Position numbers and translations under genes: made by a program | Notes under the pieces: generated by a model | Database searches by the model: none | Told to the model about the DNA's origin: nothing | What the model saw: only the letters and a program-made list of their open reading frames with translations | Assembly (NCBI GenBank): GCA_021779075.1 | Contig: JAJYBG010000002.1 | Location: forward strand, 1 to 61,855 | From: Actinomycetes bacterium | Lineage (GTDB): Bacteria > Actinomycetota > Actinomycetes > Actinomycetales > Microbacteriaceae | Direction of reading: 5' to 3' | DNA: 61,855 nucleotides | In this document: piece by piece, positions 1 to 9,131 of the stretch | Numbering within the stretch: the stretch's first letter is position 1 | How the letters are laid out: every line of letters begins with the position of its first letter

Positions 1-462
1 CGATCTATGCTCACCGCGAAGGACTCGGAGGTCGACATCGTGGTCGGGCTCGAACTCGGTGCGGACGACTACGTGACGAAGCCGTACTCGAGCCGCGAGC
101 TGCTCGCGCGCATCCGCGCCGTGCTGCGCCGTCGCACCGAGCCGGACATCGTCGACGATGGCGTGCTCGAGGTCGGCGACGTGCGCATGGACGTCGACCG
201 CCACACCGTCAGCGTCTCGGGCACCGACACCCCCATGCCGCTCAAGGAGTTCGAGCTGCTCGAGCTGCTGCTGCGCAACGCGGGCCGTGTGCTGACGCGC
301 GGCCAGCTCATCGACCGCGTGTGGGGCAGCGACTACTTCGGCGACACGAAGACCCTGGACGTGCACATCAAGCGAATCCGCTCGCGCATCGAGCGCAATC
401 CGTCGGACCCGAAGATGCTGGTGACCGTTCGCGGGTTGGGCTATCGCTTCGAGTCCGAGTAA
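1..462 (+). CDS. regX3: Response regulator, OmpR/PhoB family, RegX3-like (5' end outside window)
   Basis: The frame is open at base 1, so the N-terminus with the phospho-acceptor Asp is outside the window. What remains is the end of the receiver domain (MLTAKD switch segment, then GADDYVTKPYS with the conserved Lys) and a complete OmpR-type winged-helix DNA-binding domain that ends in a GLGYRFE wing. The wing and the CarD gene that follows point to RegX3, the phosphate-responsive partner of SenX3 in actinobacteria. The RegX3 name rests on gene order and overall look; another OmpR-family regulator is possible. Confidence 0.85.
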   Translation, partial: RSMLTAKDSEVDIVVGLELGADDYVTKPYSSRELLARIRAVLRRRTEPDIVDDGVLEVGDVRMDVDRHTVSVSGTDTPMPLKEFELLELLLRNAGRVLTRGQLIDRVWGSDYFGDTKTLDVHIKRIRSRIERNPSDPKMLVTVRGLGYRFESE

Positions 463-479
463 CTCACCGGCTTCGCCCG

Positions 480-959
480 CTACTGCGCGGCCGCGCTCGG
501 AGCGAGCGTGGCGTAAGCGCCGATCTCGTTCGTGAGCACCGGCACATCGAGAGTGACGCCCTCGCCGCCGCTGCTCTGGAAGTAGAGCGGGACGAGCGAG
601 CCCGGCTGGGCGTCGAGACCGGAGAAAGTGACGGTCGTCGTCGGGCCGATCACGGTGACCTGGCTGCCGCCGGTGAGGGCCACCGATTGCGTCAGCGCGG
701 CATCGGCGTTCGGCTGCACCGTGACGGTGCCGCCCAGGACATCGGGCGAGACGAAGGTTGCCACGAGGTTCGCCGCGCCATTGCCGCCGTCGACCAGGAA
801 GGCATTGCGCACGGCGATGCCATTGCCGAAGTTCCCGCTGACGCCGTCGCTGGCGACGTAGTGCTTGGTGGTGGCCTGCGGGGAGAGAAGGTTGCAGCCG
901 GCGAGGCCGCCGGCGAGGCCGACGGAGAGGACGATGGATGCTGCGGCGCGTGCCTTCAC
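480..959 (-). CDS. Predicted secreted lipoprotein, function unknown
   Basis: 159 aa. A GTG start at 959 is chosen because a GGAGG box sits 5 bases before it; longer readings run back through carD and ispF and are shadows. The N-terminus is a lipoprotein signal: Lys/Arg, a hydrophobic stretch, then the lipobox LAGC at about residues 20-23, so the mature protein should be anchored to the outer face of the membrane. The rest is a Gly/Ala/Thr/Val-rich, probably beta-rich domain with no cysteine. I do not recognise the family. It converges with the RegX3-like gene and diverges from carD. Confidence 0.75.
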   Translation of the reverse strand: MKARAAASIVLSVGLAGGLAGCNLLSPQATTKHYVASDGVSGNFGNGIAVRNAFLVDGGNGAANLVATFVSPDVLGGTVTVQPNADAALTQSVALTGGSQVTVIGPTTTVTFSGLDAQPGSLVPLYFQSSGGEGVTLDVPVLTNEIGAYATLAPSAAAQ

Positions 960-1098
960 GAAACCTCCGTAGGTGACAAATTCGGAATCGAGTCTAGTCC
1001 ACGCCGACGGGCGGCCGAGGCGCCGGGATGCCCGGATCGGCGCGGTTCTGAGGCCGATCAGCCCCCCGGCGGCCCCGGTCGGCGTCGGCCCGCCGTGG

Positions 1099-1104
1099 TA
1101 GACT
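1099..1104 (+). promoter_or_regulatory. Probable -10 box of carD
   Basis: TAGACT lies 26 bases before the carD start. A GAAAGGA ribosome binding site at 1117-1123 separates them, so carD should have a short leader, unlike the many leaderless genes nearby. Confidence 0.45.
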
Positions 1105-1130
1105 GGGCGTTGCTCTGAAAGGACCCCTTC

Positions 1131-1613
1131 ATGCTCTTCGAGGTTGGCGAGACCGTCGTTTACCCCCATCACGGTGCAGCGACAATCACCGAAGTCAAGA
1201 AAAGGGTCATCAGGGGCGAAGAGAAGGTCTACCTCAAGCTCAACGTCACCCAGGGCGACCTGACCATCGAGGTTCCCGCCGACAACGTCGACCTCGTCGG
1301 CGTGCGCGACGTCATCGGCAGGGAGGGCCTCGACCGCGTGTTCGAGGTGCTGCGCGCCCCGTTCACGGAAGAGCCGACGAACTGGTCCCGCCGGTACAAG
1401 GCCAACCTTGAGAAGCTCGCCTCGGGCGACGTCATCAAGGTTTCCGAGGTCGTGCGCGATCTCTGGCGCCGCGATCAGGACCGCGGTCTCTCCGCCGGTG
1501 AGAAGCGCATGCTCGCCAAGGCGCGCCAGATCCTCATCTCCGAGTTGGCGCTCGCTGAGAAGACCGACGAGGAAAAAGCCTCGAATGTCCTCGACGAGGT
1601 GCTCGCGTCGTGA
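1131..1613 (+). CDS. carD: CarD-family RNA polymerase-binding regulator
   Basis: 160 aa, the usual length of CarD. The N-terminal RNA-polymerase-interaction domain begins [15 protein letters not shown], the standard opening of the family, and the C-terminal half is helical ([12 protein letters not shown] and following), matching the DNA-binding domain that stabilises the open promoter complex at rRNA and other promoters. A GAAAGGA box precedes the ATG. In related genomes ispD and ispF follow; here only ispF is found, after 133 bases. Confidence 0.95.
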   Translation: MLFEVGETVVYPHHGAATITEVKKRVIRGEEKVYLKLNVTQGDLTIEVPADNVDLVGVRDVIGREGLDRVFEVLRAPFTEEPTNWSRRYKANLEKLASGDVIKVSEVVRDLWRRDQDRGLSAGEKRMLAKARQILISELALAEKTDEEKASNVLDEVLAS

Positions 1614-1746
1614 TCCGTTTCCGCGCCGTCGCTGCTGCGGCGCGGGTGGCCCTGTCGGCTGCGCAGGTGACGTGCATGTTGCCGAACCGCCATGGCCGGT
1701 AGGGCGCGTTCGTTGCGTTGCGTGCCGGTGACGCGAGGATGACGGC

Positions 1747-2226
1747 ATGACCCCGCGCGTGGGCATCGGCACGGACACCCATCGTTTCGGCGACGGGCCG
1801 CTGTGGCTGGCCTGCCTCGAATGGCCCGGTGAGCGCGGCCTGACCGGGCACTCCGACGGCGACGCCGCCGCGCACGCGATCGTCGACGCCCTGCTGTCAG
1901 CCGCTGGGCTCGGCGACATCGGCTCCGTCTTCGGGGTGGACGACCCGCGCTTCGCCGGAGCGCACGGCGAGGTGTTCCTCGCCGCGGCGCGGCGCATGGT
2001 CGAGGCGGCCGGGTTCCGCATCGGGAACGTCGTCGTCCAGGTCGTCGGCAACCGCCCCCGACTCGGACCGCGCCGGGCGGAGGCCGAGGGCGTGCTCGGC
2101 GGAATCCTCGGCGCGCCGGTCTCGGTCTCGGCGACGACGACCGATGGGCTCGGCCTCACGGGCCGCGGCGAGGGTCTGACGGCCGTCGCCACCGTGTTGC
2201 TGCATTCTTCGCCGCGCCCGTCTTAG
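1747..2226 (+). CDS. ispF: 2-C-methyl-D-erythritol 2,4-cyclodiphosphate synthase
   Basis: 159 aa, complete. IspF converts CDP-methylerythritol 2-phosphate to the cyclodiphosphate in the MEP route to isoprenoids. The metal ligands are visible: Asp10 and His12 in GTDTH, and His43 in DAAAH, with the GHSDGD motif just before. The C-terminal signature [15 protein letters not shown] is intact. A GAGGA box precedes the ATG. IspD, which makes the previous intermediate and is normally encoded directly upstream or fused, is not in the window. Confidence 0.95.
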   Translation: MTPRVGIGTDTHRFGDGPLWLACLEWPGERGLTGHSDGDAAAHAIVDALLSAAGLGDIGSVFGVDDPRFAGAHGEVFLAAARRMVEAAGFRIGNVVVQVVGNRPRLGPRRAEAEGVLGGILGAPVSVSATTTDGLGLTGRGEGLTAVATVLLHSSPRPS

Positions 2227-2296
2227 CCGGGCGCGCATCCGCCGTAATCGCCGGATCACCATGGCCGGGTTGGTGCGTTCGTCGCCTCCGCCGCCC

Positions 2297-2302
2297 TACC
2301 GT
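2297..2302 (+). promoter_or_regulatory. -10 box of leaderless channel gene
   Basis: TACCGT followed by exactly 6 bases and the ATG at 2309. This fits a leaderless transcript and supports 2309 over the in-frame ATG at 2261. Confidence 0.5.
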
Positions 2303-2308
2303 AGGCGT

Positions 2309-3100
2309 ATGGCGGCGATCGGCACCCTCACGCAGCAGCGCTGGCGCACGTTCTCCGACTGGCCGCTCGCGGGTGCGGCCTTCGTCTTCCTCGTCGCCTA
2401 CGCCCTCGAGGTGCTGCTCGACCTGCGCGGTAGCGCGCGGGATGCCGCCGACATCGTCATGGGGGCGGTGTGGGTCGTCTTCATCGTCGACTACCTCCTC
2501 AACCTGTGGCTCGCTGAGCGGAGGTGGCACTGGTTCTGGCGCCATATCCTCGACCTGCTCATCGTCGTGCTGCCGATGTTCCGGCCGCTCCGGCTGCTGC
2601 GTCTCGTGCGCATCGTCGCGGTCGTCGACCGCATCGCCGGCGTGGCGTTCGGCCGGCGGATCCTCCTCTACATCTCCTCTTACACGGTGGCCGTCGTCTT
2701 CATCGCCTCGCTCGCCGAGCTCGACGCCGAGCGGGATGCGGCGGGGGCGACGATCCGCTCTTTCGGCGACGCACTGTGGTGGGCCTGCGCCACGATCACG
2801 ACCGTCGGCTACGGCGACTACGTGCCGGTGACGGTCACGGGGCGCCTCGTCGCGATCGGTCTCATGGTCGTGGGCATCATCCTCATCGGCACGATCGCCG
2901 GCACGGCGGGCACCTGGATGATCTCGCGGTTCAGCGAGCAGGAGGAGTCCGACCTCAGAGCCGTCCGGCGTGAGCTCGCCGTCGTCGCCCGCGAGCTTCG
3001 GGCGCTGCGCACCGGCGTCCACGAAGGCGCACCGCCGCCCGAGACCGGCACCGTCACGCTCGAAGGGCCCGACGGACCGCCCGGTAAACTCGGCCCGTGA
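2309..3100 (+). CDS. Voltage-gated-like potassium channel protein
   Basis: 263 aa from the ATG at 2309; an in-frame ATG at 2261 would add 16 Pro/Arg-rich residues and has no better signal. About four S1-S4-like membrane helices are followed by an Arg-rich S4-like segment ([17 protein letters not shown]), a pore helix, the selectivity filter TTVGYGD (GYGD at 167-170) and a last membrane helix. The cytoplasmic tail is a charged predicted coiled coil and ends in a Pro/Gly stretch. A six-segment K+ channel is the best reading. The stop overlaps the cysS start by 4 bases (GTGA), so the two are translationally coupled. Confidence 0.85.
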   Translation: MAAIGTLTQQRWRTFSDWPLAGAAFVFLVAYALEVLLDLRGSARDAADIVMGAVWVVFIVDYLLNLWLAERRWHWFWRHILDLLIVVLPMFRPLRLLRLVRIVAVVDRIAGVAFGRRILLYISSYTVAVVFIASLAELDAERDAAGATIRSFGDALWWACATITTVGYGDYVPVTVTGRLVAIGLMVVGIILIGTIAGTAGTWMISRFSEQEESDLRAVRRELAVVARELRALRTGVHEGAPPPETGTVTLEGPDGPPGKLGP

Positions 3101-4527
3101 CAGTGCGCCTCTACGACACCAAGGCTCAGGCCCTGCTCGATTTCGTGCCACTGGTGCCGGGCCATGTCGGCGTCTACGTGTGCGGTCCCACCGTCCAGTC
3201 GTCGCCGCACATCGGGCACCTGCGCAGCGCGCTGAACTACGACATCCTGCGCCGCTGGCTCGCCCATCGCTTCGGTGACGTCACGCTGGTGCGCAACGTC
3301 ACCGACATCGACGACAAGATCCTGGTCAATGCCGCGGCGGCTCAGGCGGCCGGTTCGCGCGAGGAGTGGTTCGCGCTGGCCTACCGGTTCGAGCTGGAGT
3401 TCACGGCGGCGTACCGCGCCCTCGGAATCCTGCCGCCGACGTACGAGCCGCGCGCGACCGCGTCGATCCCTCAGATGCAGGAGCTCATCGGCCGGCTCAT
3501 CGACCGCGGCCACGCCTACGCCGCCGCGGACGACTCGGGCGACGTGTACTTCGATGTGACGAGCTGGCCGGCCTACGGCGCGCTCACCCACCAGTCGGTC
3601 GACGACATGCAGGACGCCGCCGACGCCGACCCGCGTGCCAAGCGCGACCCGCGTGACTTCGCCCTGTGGAAGGGCCGTAAGGCCGACGAACCGGAGTCGG
3701 CGTCGTGGAACAGCCCCTGGGGGCCGGGCCGCCCCGGCTGGCACATCGAGTGCTCGGCGATGAGCGCGCGCTATCTCGGCCCCGCCTTCGACATCCACGG
3801 CGGCGGACTCGACCTGCGCTTCCCGCACCACGAGAACGAGCTCGCCCAGTCGAACGCGGCCGGCGACGCCTTCGCGCGCTTCTGGGTGCACAACGGACTC
3901 GTCAACGTGAACGGCCAGAAGATGTCGAAGTCGCTCGGCAACTCCATCTACGCCGCCGACCTGCTCGGTGCGGCCCGCCCGCTCGTCGTGCGCTATGCGC
4001 TGGGTTCGGCGCACTACCGCTCGACGATCGACTACACGGATTCCTCCCTCGCAGAGGCCGAGGCCGCCGTGTCGCGCATCGAGGGCTTCCTCGAGCGCAG
4101 CGGCCGCCGACTCGAGGGCACGCGGTTCACGACGGCCGCTGTGCCGGCCATCCCCGACGAGTTCGGTGAGGCGATGGACGATGACCTCGGCGTGCCGCAG
4201 GCGATCGCCGTGCTGCACGAGACGGTGCGCGAGGGCAACACCGCCCTCGACGCAGAGGATCTCGGCACCGCGGCCGCCGCACGCGGCAAGGTGCTCGGCA
4301 TGACCGCGGTGCTCGGCATCAGCCCGAACGAGTGGGCGGACGAGTCCGGCACCGCGGCCGCCGATGCGCTCGGCGCGCTCGTGACTAGGCTTCTCGACGA
4401 GCGCCAGGCCGCGCGCGCGGCGAAGGACTTCGCCGTCGCCGACCGGGTGCGCGACGAGCTTCTGGCTGCCGGCATCCAGATCGCAGACACTCCCAGCGGA
4501 TCGAGGTGGAGCCTTGGCGACAAATAG
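3097..4527 (+). CDS. cysS: Cysteine--tRNA ligase
   Basis: 476 aa, the normal length. It charges tRNA-Cys with cysteine. The class I motifs are intact: HIGH at residues 38-41 and KMSKS from residue 275; the WHIECSAM segment near residue 230 carries zinc-binding residues. The GTG start overlaps the end of the channel gene. The 3' end overlaps rlmB by 14 bases. The MshC mycothiol ligase is a close paralogue, but it is shorter at the C-terminus and the rlmB neighbourhood favours true CysS. Confidence 0.97.
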   Translation: MTVRLYDTKAQALLDFVPLVPGHVGVYVCGPTVQSSPHIGHLRSALNYDILRRWLAHRFGDVTLVRNVTDIDDKILVNAAAAQAAGSREEWFALAYRFELEFTAAYRALGILPPTYEPRATASIPQMQELIGRLIDRGHAYAAADDSGDVYFDVTSWPAYGALTHQSVDDMQDAADADPRAKRDPRDFALWKGRKADEPESASWNSPWGPGRPGWHIECSAMSARYLGPAFDIHGGGLDLRFPHHENELAQSNAAGDAFARFWVHNGLVNVNGQKMSKSLGNSIYAADLLGAARPLVVRYALGSAHYRSTIDYTDSSLAEAEAAVSRIEGFLERSGRRLEGTRFTTAAVPAIPDEFGEAMDDDLGVPQAIAVLHETVREGNTALDAEDLGTAAAARGKVLGMTAVLGISPNEWADESGTAAADALGALVTRLLDERQAARAAKDFAVADRVRDELLAAGIQIADTPSGSRWSLGDK

Positions 4528-5470
4528 GAAGGGCACCGGTGGGCATGGCCGCAAGGCCCTCGCCGGCAAGGGCCCGACGCCGAAGGCGGAGGACCGCGAA
4601 TACCACCCCGCGCACCGTCGCAAGCAGCTCGCCGAGCGGGCGGCGGCCAACGTCGCGAAGCGCGGCGGTGCCGATGCCGGGGCGTTCGGCGCGTCGGGGC
4701 GACGCCCCCAGGGCACCGACGACACCGAGATCGTCACCGGGCGAAACTCCGTGCTCGAGGCGCTGCGGGCCAAGATCCCGGCGATCGCGCTGTACATCGC
4801 GGCGAAGGTCGACATCGATGATCGCGTGAAGGAGTCCCTCGCGCTCGCGACGCATCGCGGCATCCCCGTGCTCGAGGTCATGCGGCCGGAGATCGACCGG
4901 ATGGCCGGGCGCGACGCCGTGCACCAGGGCATCGCGCTCAAGGTGCCGCCCTATGCGTACGCGCACCCGCAGGAGCTGCTCGACTCCGTCCTCGAGAAGG
5001 GGCTCACGCCGCTGCTCGTCGCCCTCGACGGCGTCACCGACCCGCGCAACCTCGGGGCGATCATCCGCTCGACGGCGGCGTTCGGCGGTCAGGGCGTCAT
5101 CGTGCCGCAGCGCCGCTCGGCGGGGGTCAACGCCGCGGCCTGGAAGACCTCGGCGGGCGCCGCGGCGCGCACTCCGGTCGCGATGGCGGCGAACCTCACC
5201 CAGACGCTCAAGGATTACCAGAAGCGCGGGCTGTTCGTTCTCGGCCTCGACGGCGGCGGCGACACCCCGCTGCCCGGCCTCGCTCTCGCCGACCGTCCGG
5301 TCGTCGTCGTCGTGGGCAGTGAGGGCAAGGGGCTGTCGCGGATCGTCACCGAGACCTGCGACCAGGTCGTGTCCATCCCGATCAGCGCCGTCGAGTCGCT
5401 CAACGCCGGCATCGCGGCATCCGTCGCCCTCTATGAGATCGCGAAGCTCCGCGCGGGTCGATCGAGCTAG
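4514..5470 (+). CDS. rlmB: 23S rRNA (guanosine-2'-O-)-methyltransferase, SpoU/TrmH family
   Basis: 318 aa, TTG start inside the end of cysS with GAGGTGGAG before it. The first 75 residues are a basic, disordered extension (many Lys/Arg/Gly) typical of actinobacterial members. A substrate-binding domain follows ([10 protein letters not shown]), then the SPOUT methyltransferase domain with the motifs [22 protein letters not shown] and [20 protein letters not shown] that build the knotted SAM site. RlmB methylates G2251 in the peptidyl-transferase region. The gene order cysS-rlmB supports the name. Confidence 0.95.
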   Translation: MATNRKGTGGHGRKALAGKGPTPKAEDREYHPAHRRKQLAERAAANVAKRGGADAGAFGASGRRPQGTDDTEIVTGRNSVLEALRAKIPAIALYIAAKVDIDDRVKESLALATHRGIPVLEVMRPEIDRMAGRDAVHQGIALKVPPYAYAHPQELLDSVLEKGLTPLLVALDGVTDPRNLGAIIRSTAAFGGQGVIVPQRRSAGVNAAAWKTSAGAAARTPVAMAANLTQTLKDYQKRGLFVLGLDGGGDTPLPGLALADRPVVVVVGSEGKGLSRIVTETCDQVVSIPISAVESLNAGIAASVALYEIAKLRAGRSS

Positions 5471-5572
5471 CCGGCCGCCCCCGACTGGCCCCAAAAGACC
5501 CCCTCTGCGGCGACGAGGGCGAGGAAGGCGAAGAAGCCCGCGACGGCTCCTAGCCGGGGTGGAGGCGCCGGG

Positions 5573-6862
5573 TCACACCGTGGCCCGCCAGTCGCCGTCG
5601 GAGCCGGGCGGGTCGGGCGGATCGGCCAGCGCGATGGCCTCCGTGGGCACGGCGATGACCGTCGCCTCGTCCCGGCGGTGACGCAGCACGGTGCTGATGT
5701 AGCTCTGCACCGCCTCGGCCAGCGGCACATTCCGCTTCTGGTCCTGCGAGATGAACCAGCGGTGGTCGAGGAGCTGGTGGAACACCTCGGCAGGCTCGAG
5801 CTTGCCGCGCAGCTCGACCGGGATGCTGCGCACCACCGGCTCGAACACGCGTGTCAGCCACTCCTGGGCGATGGCCTCCTCGTCGGCGCCCGGTCGGGCG
5901 TGCGTCACCGCGTAGCCGTCGAGGTCGTTGAGCAGGCGGCGGGCCTGGTTCTCGCCGGCGTCGAGGCCGGTGAGCCGGAGCAGGCGGCGCTGGTGGTGTC
6001 CGGCATCCACCACCTTGGGCTGGATGCGCACCGTCGAGCCCTCGTCGCCGGTGACGATCGTGAGTTCCCCGATGTCGAAGCCGAGGTCGTTGAGCCGCCC
6101 CACGCGCTCGGTGATGCGCCAGCGCTCGTCGGCGTCGAAGGTCTCGCTCTCGGTGAGTTCGGTCCACAAGGAGTGGTAGGCGTCCGCGATGCCGCGCGAG
6201 ATGGCGACCGGGTCGAGGTCGTCGGACGCCCGCCCCCCGGCCTCGAGGTCCATGAGCTCGCCTGCGATGTTGACCGTCGCGATCTCGAGGTCGTGCTCCC
6301 GCTGACCCGAGGAGAGGCCGGATTCATGGAGCTCGCCGGTCTCCGCGTCGACGAGGTAGGCGGCGAAGGCCCCGGCATCCCGCCGGAACAGCGTGTTGGA
6401 CAGCGAGACGTCGCCCCAGAAGAAGCCGACCATGTGCAGTCGCACGAGCAGCACGGCGAGCGCGTCGACGAGGCGCGTCGCGGTATCGGGGCGCAGCGTC
6501 CGCGAGAACACCTGCCGGTAGGGCAGCGAGAACTTGAGGTGCCGCGTCACGAGGCACGGCATGAGCGCCTCGCCCGTCGCGGCGGTGCGCCCGGTGACGA
6601 CCGCGACCGGCTCGACGCAGGGGATGTCGAGGCGCTGCAGGGTGCCGAGCATCTCGTACTCGCTCTGGGCGAGTCCCGCCGTCGTCTCCTTGACGGCGGC
6701 GACGTACCCTGACAGATTCGCGAACCGCACGAGGTGCCGCGAGATGCCCTTGGGCAGTTGCGCGATGGTGTCATTCGCCCAGTCCTCGAGCGGGAGCCGC
6801 CAAGGCAGATCCAGCAGGGCCGGATCCACCGTGGCAGACGTGATGGAGAGCGAGTCGGGCAC
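5573..6862 (-). CDS. DUF4032 protein with kinase-like fold
   Basis: 429 aa. The N-terminal two thirds resemble a lipopolysaccharide-kinase/protein-kinase fold: a beta-rich lobe with a candidate ATP-contact Lys (VKET), then GFFWGDVSLSNTLF, which has the shape of a kinase catalytic loop (D...N), and VDAETGE in the place of the metal-binding DFG-like segment. The C-terminal third matches the DUF4032 architecture common in actinobacteria. The substrate is unknown. It is 5 bases downstream of the ABC ATPase gene on the same strand, so the two may be co-transcribed. Confidence 0.8.
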   Translation of the reverse strand: MPDSLSITSATVDPALLDLPWRLPLEDWANDTIAQLPKGISRHLVRFANLSGYVAAVKETTAGLAQSEYEMLGTLQRLDIPCVEPVAVVTGRTAATGEALMPCLVTRHLKFSLPYRQVFSRTLRPDTATRLVDALAVLLVRLHMVGFFWGDVSLSNTLFRRDAGAFAAYLVDAETGELHESGLSSGQREHDLEIATVNIAGELMDLEAGGRASDDLDPVAISRGIADAYHSLWTELTESETFDADERWRITERVGRLNDLGFDIGELTIVTGDEGSTVRIQPKVVDAGHHQRRLLRLTGLDAGENQARRLLNDLDGYAVTHARPGADEEAIAQEWLTRVFEPVVRSIPVELRGKLEPAEVFHQLLDHRWFISQDQKRNVPLAEAVQSYISTVLRHRRDEATVIAVPTEAIALADPPDPPGSDGDWRATV

Positions 6863-6867
6863 GGTGC

Positions 6868-7962
6868 CTAGTCGACGATGGCGCCGCCGATGCGCCCGCC
6901 CGTCTCCACGTTGAAGATGTGGACGTGCGCCGGCTTCAGCCGGATGACGACGGTCTCGCCGCCGCTCGGGCGGTCGCGGCCGTCGATGCGGGCGACGACG
7001 TCGCTGCGCTGTCCCGAGCGTTCGGCGTGACCAGAGAGGTAGCCGTCGGCGCCGAGCTCCTCGACGATGTCGACGTGCACCTCGAGGCCGTGCTCGGCCG
7101 CGGCGGAGAGCACGACGTCCTCGGGGCGGATGCCGATCGTGACCTCGTTGCCGGCGCCGGCGAGCAGCGCGGCATCCACGGGGATGAGCTGCGTGCCGAA
7201 CTGCACCCCGCCCTCGACGACGTCGACCGTGAAGAGGTTCATGGCCGGGCTGCCGATGAATCCGGCGACGAAGACGTTGATCGGGTTCGAGTAGAGCTCG
7301 CGCGGGGTGCCGACCTGCTGCAGCACGCCGTCCTTGAGCACGGCGATGCGGTCGCCCATCGTCATCGCTTCGGTCTGGTCGTGCGTGACGTAGACCGTGG
7401 TGACGCCGAGGCGGCGGGTGAGTTGCGAGATCTGGGTGCGGGTCTGCACGCGCAGCTTCGCGTCGAGGTTGGACAGCGGCTCGTCCATGAGGAAGACCTG
7501 GGGGCTGCGCACGATCGCGCGGCCCATGGCGACGCGCTGGCGCTGGCCGCCGGAGAGCGCTTTGGGCTTGCGCCCCAGATACTGCTCGAGGTCGAGCATC
7601 TTGGCCGCCTCGAGGACGCGCCTCTCGCGTTCCTCCTTGCGCACTCCGGCGATCTTGAGTGCGAAGCCCATGTTCTCGGCCACCGTCATATGCGGGTAGA
7701 GCGCGTAGTTCTGGAACACCATCGCGATGTCGCGATCCTTCGGGGCGACGTCGGTGACGTTGCGATCGCCGATGAGGATGTCGCCCTCATCGAGCTCCTC
7801 GAGGCCGGCGAGCATGCGCAGTGCCGTGGACTTTCCAGAGCCGGACGGGCCGACCAGGACGATGAACTCGCCATCGGCGATCTCGAGGTTCAGCTTGTCG
7901 ACGGAGGGGCGGGTGTTCCCCGGGTAGATCCGGGTGGCGTGGTCGAAGACGACGGACGACAT
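6868..7962 (-). CDS. ABC transporter ATP-binding protein, UgpC/MsiK/SugC type
   Basis: 364 aa from the ATG at 7962, chosen because a GAGGAGAA box lies 8 bases before it; the earlier GTG at 7980 would overlap that box. Walker A is GPSGSGKST, the Q-loop is MVFQNYALYPH, the signature is LSGGQRQRVAMGRA, Walker B is VFLMDEP with the D-loop SNLDAKLR, and the H-loop is VTHDQ. A C-terminal TOBE/OB regulatory domain follows. This is the family that energises carbohydrate importers. No permease or binding protein is nearby, which fits a shared multi-sugar ATPase such as MsiK, but the sugar cannot be named. Confidence 0.93.
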   Translation of the reverse strand: MSSVVFDHATRIYPGNTRPSVDKLNLEIADGEFIVLVGPSGSGKSTALRMLAGLEELDEGDILIGDRNVTDVAPKDRDIAMVFQNYALYPHMTVAENMGFALKIAGVRKEERERRVLEAAKMLDLEQYLGRKPKALSGGQRQRVAMGRAIVRSPQVFLMDEPLSNLDAKLRVQTRTQISQLTRRLGVTTVYVTHDQTEAMTMGDRIAVLKDGVLQQVGTPRELYSNPINVFVAGFIGSPAMNLFTVDVVEGGVQFGTQLIPVDAALLAGAGNEVTIGIRPEDVVLSAAAEHGLEVHVDIVEELGADGYLSGHAERSGQRSDVVARIDGRDRPSGGETVVIRLKPAHVHIFNVETGGRIGGAIVD

Positions 7963-8168
7963 GACGGTAGTTCTCCTCACCGGCAGGCACGTGCCGGACG
8001 ATCCGCAGTGAGTGGGAGTTGTGCGGCCCCGGGGCTGGTGCCATGCTAGGGCATCAGGTCGCGCGCCGATCCGGCGTCCCGTTCGGGGGATTGCCAGGAG
8101 CGCCGACCTAGGATCGAAAGGCTCTACCCCCGGCGCCCGCCCCCGCGCCGCCCTTCGAAAGCGACTTT

Positions 8169-9119
8169 ATGACTGACCTTCCGCCGCGCGCGGACCGGCC
8201 GGCTAACGGCGAGCGCCGTGCCGCCGCCCGCGAGAAGGCCCGCCGACTGCGCGACGACCAGGCCAAGCGCGATCGCCGCCGCGGCTGGCTGACCTGGGTC
8301 GGCATCGCCGTCGGCATCGCCGTCATCGGCACCGTCATCGGGGTCGTCATCAGCACGAGCGTCCGCCCGCCGCAGTCGGGGCCGGCGAACATGAGTTCCG
8401 ACGGCATCCTCATCGGCACGGGCCTCAAGGCCGAACGCTCTGCGCCGCTCGCGGCGCACGCGACCCCGACGCCCAATCCGGTGAGCACCGCGGGCCAGAC
8501 CGTGACCATCGTCGAGTACGTCGACTACCTCAGCCCGCTGGGCGCGCAGTTCACCGCCGCCAACAGCGACCAGCTCAGCGCTCTCGTGAAGTCGGGCGCC
8601 GCGACCGTCGAGATCCACCCGCTGCCGCTGACGACGGAATCCGGGGATGCCGCGCTGCACGCCGTCAACGCCGCTGCCTGCGTGGCCAACTTCGACCCCG
8701 ACAACTTCTGGACGTACCACAAGGACGTCTTCGCCAGCCAGCCACCGCCCGGCGGCGTGCTGTCCGACGGCGACCTGCAGCAGATCGCCGTCGAGGCGGG
8801 CGCGACGAGCAAGGACGTTGCTGCCTGCATCGCCGACCACCGCTACGACAGCTGGGCGCAGGATGCCGCAGGCCGGGCCCTGGAGGGCCCGCTGCCGAAC
8901 TCCGACACCGCCGCGCTCGGCACGAATACGCTGCTCGTCGTGGTGAATGGCAAAACTTATACGGGCTCGCCCACGAGCGCGCAGGACTTCCGCGTGTTCA
9001 TCCAGCTCGCCCAGAGCAGCGCATACAGTACCGCCTCGCCGCAGCCGAGCGCCACGAGCACGCCGTCGCCGTCCGCGTCGACCACCGTGGGTTTCACCAG
9101 TGGCACCGGCACCAAGTGA
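8169..9119 (+). CDS. Membrane-anchored thioredoxin-fold protein lacking CxxC
   Basis: 316 aa. A basic cytoplasmic N-terminus (about 40 residues), one membrane helix (residues 43-62) and an extracytoplasmic domain like the DsbA/MauM-type thioredoxins of actinobacteria: VTIVEYVDYLSPLG in the place of the usual FxDYxCPxC active site. The redox pair is replaced by Ser122-Pro-Leu-Gly125, so thiol-disulfide exchange is unlikely. Two other cysteines (AAC and AAC contexts) remain. The C-terminal 40 residues are a Ser/Thr/Pro-rich tail. It lies 12 bases before a KAS III-like gene and may be co-transcribed with it. Confidence 0.8.
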   Translation: MTDLPPRADRPANGERRAAAREKARRLRDDQAKRDRRRGWLTWVGIAVGIAVIGTVIGVVISTSVRPPQSGPANMSSDGILIGTGLKAERSAPLAAHATPTPNPVSTAGQTVTIVEYVDYLSPLGAQFTAANSDQLSALVKSGAATVEIHPLPLTTESGDAALHAVNAAACVANFDPDNFWTYHKDVFASQPPPGGVLSDGDLQQIAVEAGATSKDVAACIADHRYDSWAQDAAGRALEGPLPNSDTAALGTNTLLVVVNGKTYTGSPTSAQDFRVFIQLAQSSAYSTASPQPSATSTPSPSASTTVGFTSGTGTK

Positions 9120-9131
9120 CAGGATGAAATC

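Noticed and set aside
2818-4941. A 707-codon minus-strand frame opposite cysS and rlmB
   Set aside because: It is a shadow of two clear housekeeping genes and has a low-complexity composition.
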